Below, piece by piece: positions 61,305 through 64,000 of a stretch of 64,000 bases of DNA. Positions within the stretch are counted from its first letter, which is position 1; each line of letters opens with the position of its first letter. The stretch is from positions 1-64,000 of the forward strand of contig NZ_JAQIFT010000059.1 of assembly GCF_027857615.1 (NCBI RefSeq), given 5' to 3'. This stretch comes from Holtiella tumoricola. GTDB taxonomy: Bacteria > Bacillota > Clostridia > Lachnospirales > Cellulosilyticaceae. Made by a program: the position numbers and the translations under genes. Under the pieces are notes generated by a model. It was not told the DNA's origin. It saw only the letters and a list, made by a program, of their open reading frames with translations, and made no database searches.

Positions 61305-62648
61305 ATGAAAACAAACATGAGCCAAGAAGAACTTAAAAAGTTTCTTCTTCACGCACCACAAGCAAGAATTATTGAATACATTGAAAATATCCACCCAGTT
61401 GATATTTTAGATATCTTAAAAGAAGATGAAGAAAACGGATTAGATATTTTAAGTAGACTACCAGAACATTATATTGCCTCAATTATTGATGAGGCAGAGC
61501 CAGAAGAAAAATATAACTTACTTACAAGTTTTAGTGAAAATAGACAACGCAATATTATTGAAGAAATGGCGTCTGATGAGCTTACAGACTTATTAGGAAT
61601 GCTAGATGAAACACAGGCAAATAAAATCTTAGCGAAGATGACAGAAGAAGATGCAAGAAAAGTACGCCAACTTTTAAGTTACGATCCAGATACTGCAGCA
61701 GGGATTATGGCAACAGAGTTTGTTTGTGTTAAAGCTTATATGACAGTAAAACAAACTTTAAGATATTTACAAGATAATAAAGAAGAAATTGATCATGCCT
61801 ATGACTTATATGTCGTTGATGATTTTGATAAATTAAAAGGAGTTGTAACACTTAAAGAGTTAGTAACAACTCATTTTGATACAACTATAGGGGAAATTTT
61901 GCAACCCAATGTAGAGACCATTCCTTTTGATATGGATCAAGAAGAAGTAGGGCATTTATTTGAGAAATATGGTTATTTAACACTACCTGTTGTAGATCGT
62001 GTTGGGCGCCTACTTGGTATCGTAACAGTTGATGACGTCATGCAAATCTTACGTGATGAAAATACCGAAGACATCCATAAACTAGGGGGTGTTGGTGAAG
62101 GTGAAAAAGTTAATGGTACTTTAAAAGAATCTGTTAAAAGTAGATTGCCTTGGTTATTTGTAAACTTACTCACAGCAATCTTTGCTTCTGCTGTAGTAGG
62201 ACTTTTTGAAGGAACAATTGAAAAAGTTGTTTCTCTGGCTACTTTTATGCCAATTGTAGCTGGGATGGGTGGTAATGCAGGTACACAAACACTGACTGTT
62301 ATTGTACGTGGATTGGCACTGGGAGAATTAGATTTAAAACACTTTAAAAAAGCCTTACTTAAAGAACTTGGAATTGGTCTTATTACAGGGGTATCTATTG
62401 GTGCTGTTATAGCAGTGCTTGGCTACTTATGGGAAGGTAATATTATATTTGGAGCAGTCATAGGTATTGCTATGATTCTTAACATGATTGTAGCGACATT
62501 ATCAGGACTTGTTGTGCCGATTGTTCTTAAGAAAATGAAGATAGACCCTGCTTTAGCATCTTCAGTATTTGTAACCACATTTACAGATGTACTTGGTTTC
62601 TTCTTCTTCCTTGGGCTTGCGACAGCTTTTATTCATTACCTCGTATAA
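61305..62648 (+). CDS. mgtE: Mg2+ transporter MgtE
   Basis: 447 residues, usual MgtE length. N-terminal superhelical domain (about 1-130), two CBS domains (about 135-255, with KLKGVVTLKELV and GRLLGIVTVDDVM), a plug helix and five C-terminal membrane segments (about 280-447) with the Gly-rich PIVAGMGGNAGTQ pore motif near 325. MgtE is a Mg2+-gated channel: the CBS and N domains sense cytoplasmic Mg2+ and close the pore. M-box control adds RNA-level regulation by the same ion. Confidence 0.95.
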   Translation: MKTNMSQEELKKFLLHAPQARIIEYIENIHPVDILDILKEDEENGLDILSRLPEHYIASIIDEAEPEEKYNLLTSFSENRQRNIIEEMASDELTDLLGMLDETQANKILAKMTEEDARKVRQLLSYDPDTAAGIMATEFVCVKAYMTVKQTLRYLQDNKEEIDHAYDLYVVDDFDKLKGVVTLKELVTTHFDTTIGEILQPNVETIPFDMDQEEVGHLFEKYGYLTLPVVDRVGRLLGIVTVDDVMQILRDENTEDIHKLGGVGEGEKVNGTLKESVKSRLPWLFVNLLTAIFASAVVGLFEGTIEKVVSLATFMPIVAGMGGNAGTQTLTVIVRGLALGELDLKHFKKALLKELGIGLITGVSIGAVIAVLGYLWEGNIIFGAVIGIAMILNMIVATLSGLVVPIVLKKMKIDPALASSVFVTTFTDVLGFFFFLGLATAFIHYLV

Positions 62649-62664
62649 TTTAAAAGAATTTATG

Positions 62665-62691
62665 ATCCCTAGAAGGAATTCTAGGGATTTT
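62665..62691 (+). terminator. Terminator after mgtE
   Basis: 10-bp perfect stem ATCCCTAGAA/TTCTAGGGAT with GGAA tetraloop, T-rich tail. Confidence 0.85.
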
Positions 62692-62782
62692 GTATTTTAT
62701 TAGGTGTTTAATTTCAGGGATAAGTTAGATATAATAAAGGTAAATGGACTAAAACTAAATGAGATGAGAAAATAGGTGAACT

Positions 62783-63229
62783 ATGGATAAAATAATCATT
62801 TATTGCGATGGTGGATGTCGTGGAAATGGGAAAAATAATAATATAGGTGGATGGGGTGTATATTTAACCTATCAAGATAAAACAAAAGAACTTTATGGTG
62901 GAACCCGTGGAACAACCAATAATATTATGGAGCTTACAGCTTGTATAGAAGGTTTACGCGCAGTTAAATGGAAAGATGTACCCATAGAAGTTATGGTAGA
63001 TAGCGCCTATGTTTTAAATGGGATTACAAGTTGGATTTATAATTGGATGAAAAAAGGCTGGGTGACATCAAAGAAAGAGCCTGTAGAAAATAAAGAACTT
63101 TGGCAACAGCTGTATGCGGAAAAACAAAAATTTAAAGATATTAAATTTGTAAAAGTTAAAGGGCACAGTGATAATTTTGGAAATAATAAAGCAGATGCGC
63201 TTGCCAATCGTGCAATGGATGAACAATAG
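62783..63229 (+). CDS. rnhA: Ribonuclease HI
   Basis: 148 residues, usual RNase HI length. Catalytic acids in YCDGGCRGNG (Asp9), NIMELTACIEGL (Glu), MVDSAYV (Asp) and GNNKADALA (Asp), plus the KGHSD histidine loop. Cleaves RNA in RNA-DNA hybrids. AATAGGTGA site before ATG; followed 9 nt later by the truncated gene. Confidence 0.95.
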   Translation: MDKIIIYCDGGCRGNGKNNNIGGWGVYLTYQDKTKELYGGTRGTTNNIMELTACIEGLRAVKWKDVPIEVMVDSAYVLNGITSWIYNWMKKGWVTSKKEPVENKELWQQLYAEKQKFKDIKFVKVKGHSDNFGNNKADALANRAMDEQ

Positions 63230-63238
63230 GAGGATAAA

Positions 63239-64000
63239 ATGAAAAGAATTTTTGAGCTCACAACTAAAGATATTGAATCACTAAGTAAGAAGGAACTTAA
63301 ACAGATTATTGCCACATCAGAAGGGCGTACTGTTGTTTCTGAAACGATTGTAAGCTATACCCCTTATATTAGAGAAGTATCTAACTTAGAGCTTGCGGCA
63401 AGTTTTGGAGCAGATATGATTACACTCAATACTTTTAATTTTAATGCACCATTTATATGGGGTGTGCATCCGGAAATAGATGCTATGCAAGGAATGGGTG
63501 AATTAGTTAAGAAGTTAGAAAAGCAAATTGCAGATAATTTGGTGGATACTGATTATATTCGAAAATTAAAAAAAATGGTGGGTCGCTTAATTGGTGTAAA
63601 CTTAGAACCGGTGCCAGAAGGAAGCACTTATGAACCAGGCTATTGTTTAAGTCGTGAGAATTTAGAACGTGCTTTAGCCTATGGTTTTGATTATATAGTC
63701 CTTACAGGAAATCCGAATACAGGTGTAACCCATGAAACTATTTGTGAAGGTATTAAGCTAGCTAAAGAGGTATTGGGAGAAGAAGTTTTAATTATTGCAG
63801 GTAAAATGCATGGCGCAGGTAGTGGTAACTTATATGATGTAGCTTGTGTGAAGGATTTTGTAGAGTGTGGTGCAGATATTGTACTTTTCCCGGCGCCAGG
63901 TACAGTGCCAGGGTTTGATTTAGAACTAGCAAAGCAAATGACAAATACGATTCATGAAGCGGGTGCATTGGCAATGACAACAATAGGCACTTCACAAGAG
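63239..64000 (+). CDS. TIM-barrel-like protein of unknown function, cut by window end
   Basis: Frame open from the ATG at 63239 (TAGGAGG upstream) to the window end, 254 codons without a stop. Repeated beta-strand patterns ending in Gly or Asn (FGADMITLNTFNFN near 60, LIGVNLEPVPEG near 117, FDYIVLTGNPNTG near 150, LIIAGKMHGAGSG near 183, GADIVLFPAPGTVPG near 210) suggest a TIM barrel. It resembles an uncharacterised Lachnospiraceae protein family (possibly DUF7916). Function unknown; 3' end missing. Confidence 0.75.
   Translation, partial: MKRIFELTTKDIESLSKKELKQIIATSEGRTVVSETIVSYTPYIREVSNLELAASFGADMITLNTFNFNAPFIWGVHPEIDAMQGMGELVKKLEKQIADNLVDTDYIRKLKKMVGRLIGVNLEPVPEGSTYEPGYCLSRENLERALAYGFDYIVLTGNPNTGVTHETICEGIKLAKEVLGEEVLIIAGKMHGAGSGNLYDVACVKDFVECGADIVLFPAPGTVPGFDLELAKQMTNTIHEAGALAMTTIGTSQE

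Noticed and set aside
1..64000. CRISPR arrays, tRNAs, rRNAs, insertion sequences, prophage or toxin-antitoxin modules
   Set aside because: None visible: no regularly spaced repeats, no cloverleaf-like sequences, no transposase, integrase or toxin-like frames.

Overview
The window is A+T-rich DNA from a Gram-positive, strictly fermentative, endospore-forming member of the Clostridia. The evidence is low-GC codon use, strong AGGAGG-type ribosome binding sites, many ATG/GTG/TTG starts, CotF-like coat proteins, a YtaF-like sporulation membrane protein, an SLH-domain cell-wall protein and a Firmicutes-type ethanolamine microcompartment locus. A Lachnospirales/Cellulosilyticum-like host is my best guess, but this is inference only. 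No rRNA, tRNA, CRISPR array, transposase or phage gene was seen. The window reads as chromosomal core plus metabolic islands.

Layout. (1) 1-7.1 kb: a sulfane-sulfur module. It holds a DUF6132-like mini membrane protein, a four-domain CoA-disulfide reductase/rhodanese/TusA/DsrE fusion, a split YeeE/YedE transporter, a Crp/Fnr-type regulator, a rhodanese and a second CoA-disulfide reductase-rhodanese. Four promoters here carry a TGTRA-N5-TYACA palindrome whose centre lies exactly 29 nt from the first base of the -10 box. This is class II Crp/Fnr geometry and makes the block look like one regulon of the local regulator. (2) 7.2-9 kb: TfoX-like protein, TIM-barrel isomerase-like protein, YfcE phosphodiesterase. 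(3) 9.2-15.3 kb: M20 amidohydrolase with a complete BMP-type (nucleoside-class) ABC importer. (4) 15.4-18.2 kb: MarR regulator with a polar amino-acid-type ABC importer. (5) 18.3-20.3 kb: DUF3888, DUF4405, a small acidic protein and a mini-ferredoxin.

(6) 20.5-34.2 kb: an 18-gene ethanolamine-utilisation operon. The order is a 44-aa ORF, alcohol dehydrogenase, eutS, eutP, eutA, eutB, eutC, eutL, a eutK-like BMC gene, eutE, eutM, eutT, pduL, a eut_hyp-type gene, eutN, a pduT-like gene, eutH, eutQ. EutH admits ethanolamine, EutBC (reactivated by EutA, with cofactor from EutT) cleaves it to acetaldehyde and ammonia, EutE and the alcohol dehydrogenase dismutate acetaldehyde to acetyl-CoA and ethanol, and PduL makes acetyl phosphate. 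Six shell-protein types enclose this. Unusual points are a PduT-type [4Fe-4S] shell protein, a EutK-like protein with a SAP/HeH-like tail, and no EutR or EutV/EutW nearby.

(7) 34.6-49 kb: mostly housekeeping genes (cardiolipin synthase, an ion-transporter-type permease, cytidylate kinase-like protein, cysteine desulfurase + TtcA-like PP-loop enzyme, aldo/keto reductase, thiol peroxidase with a palindrome over its start site, K+/H+ antiporter, release factor 3, MYG1, TauE, coat proteins). (8) 49.3-64 kb: SLH protein, TldD/TldE pair, thioesterase, M16C peptidase, radical SAM protein, YtaF, Ca-type P-ATPase, then an M-box Mg2+ riboswitch, terminator, 31-codon leader ORF and mgtE. RNase HI and a truncated TIM-barrel-like CDS close the window.
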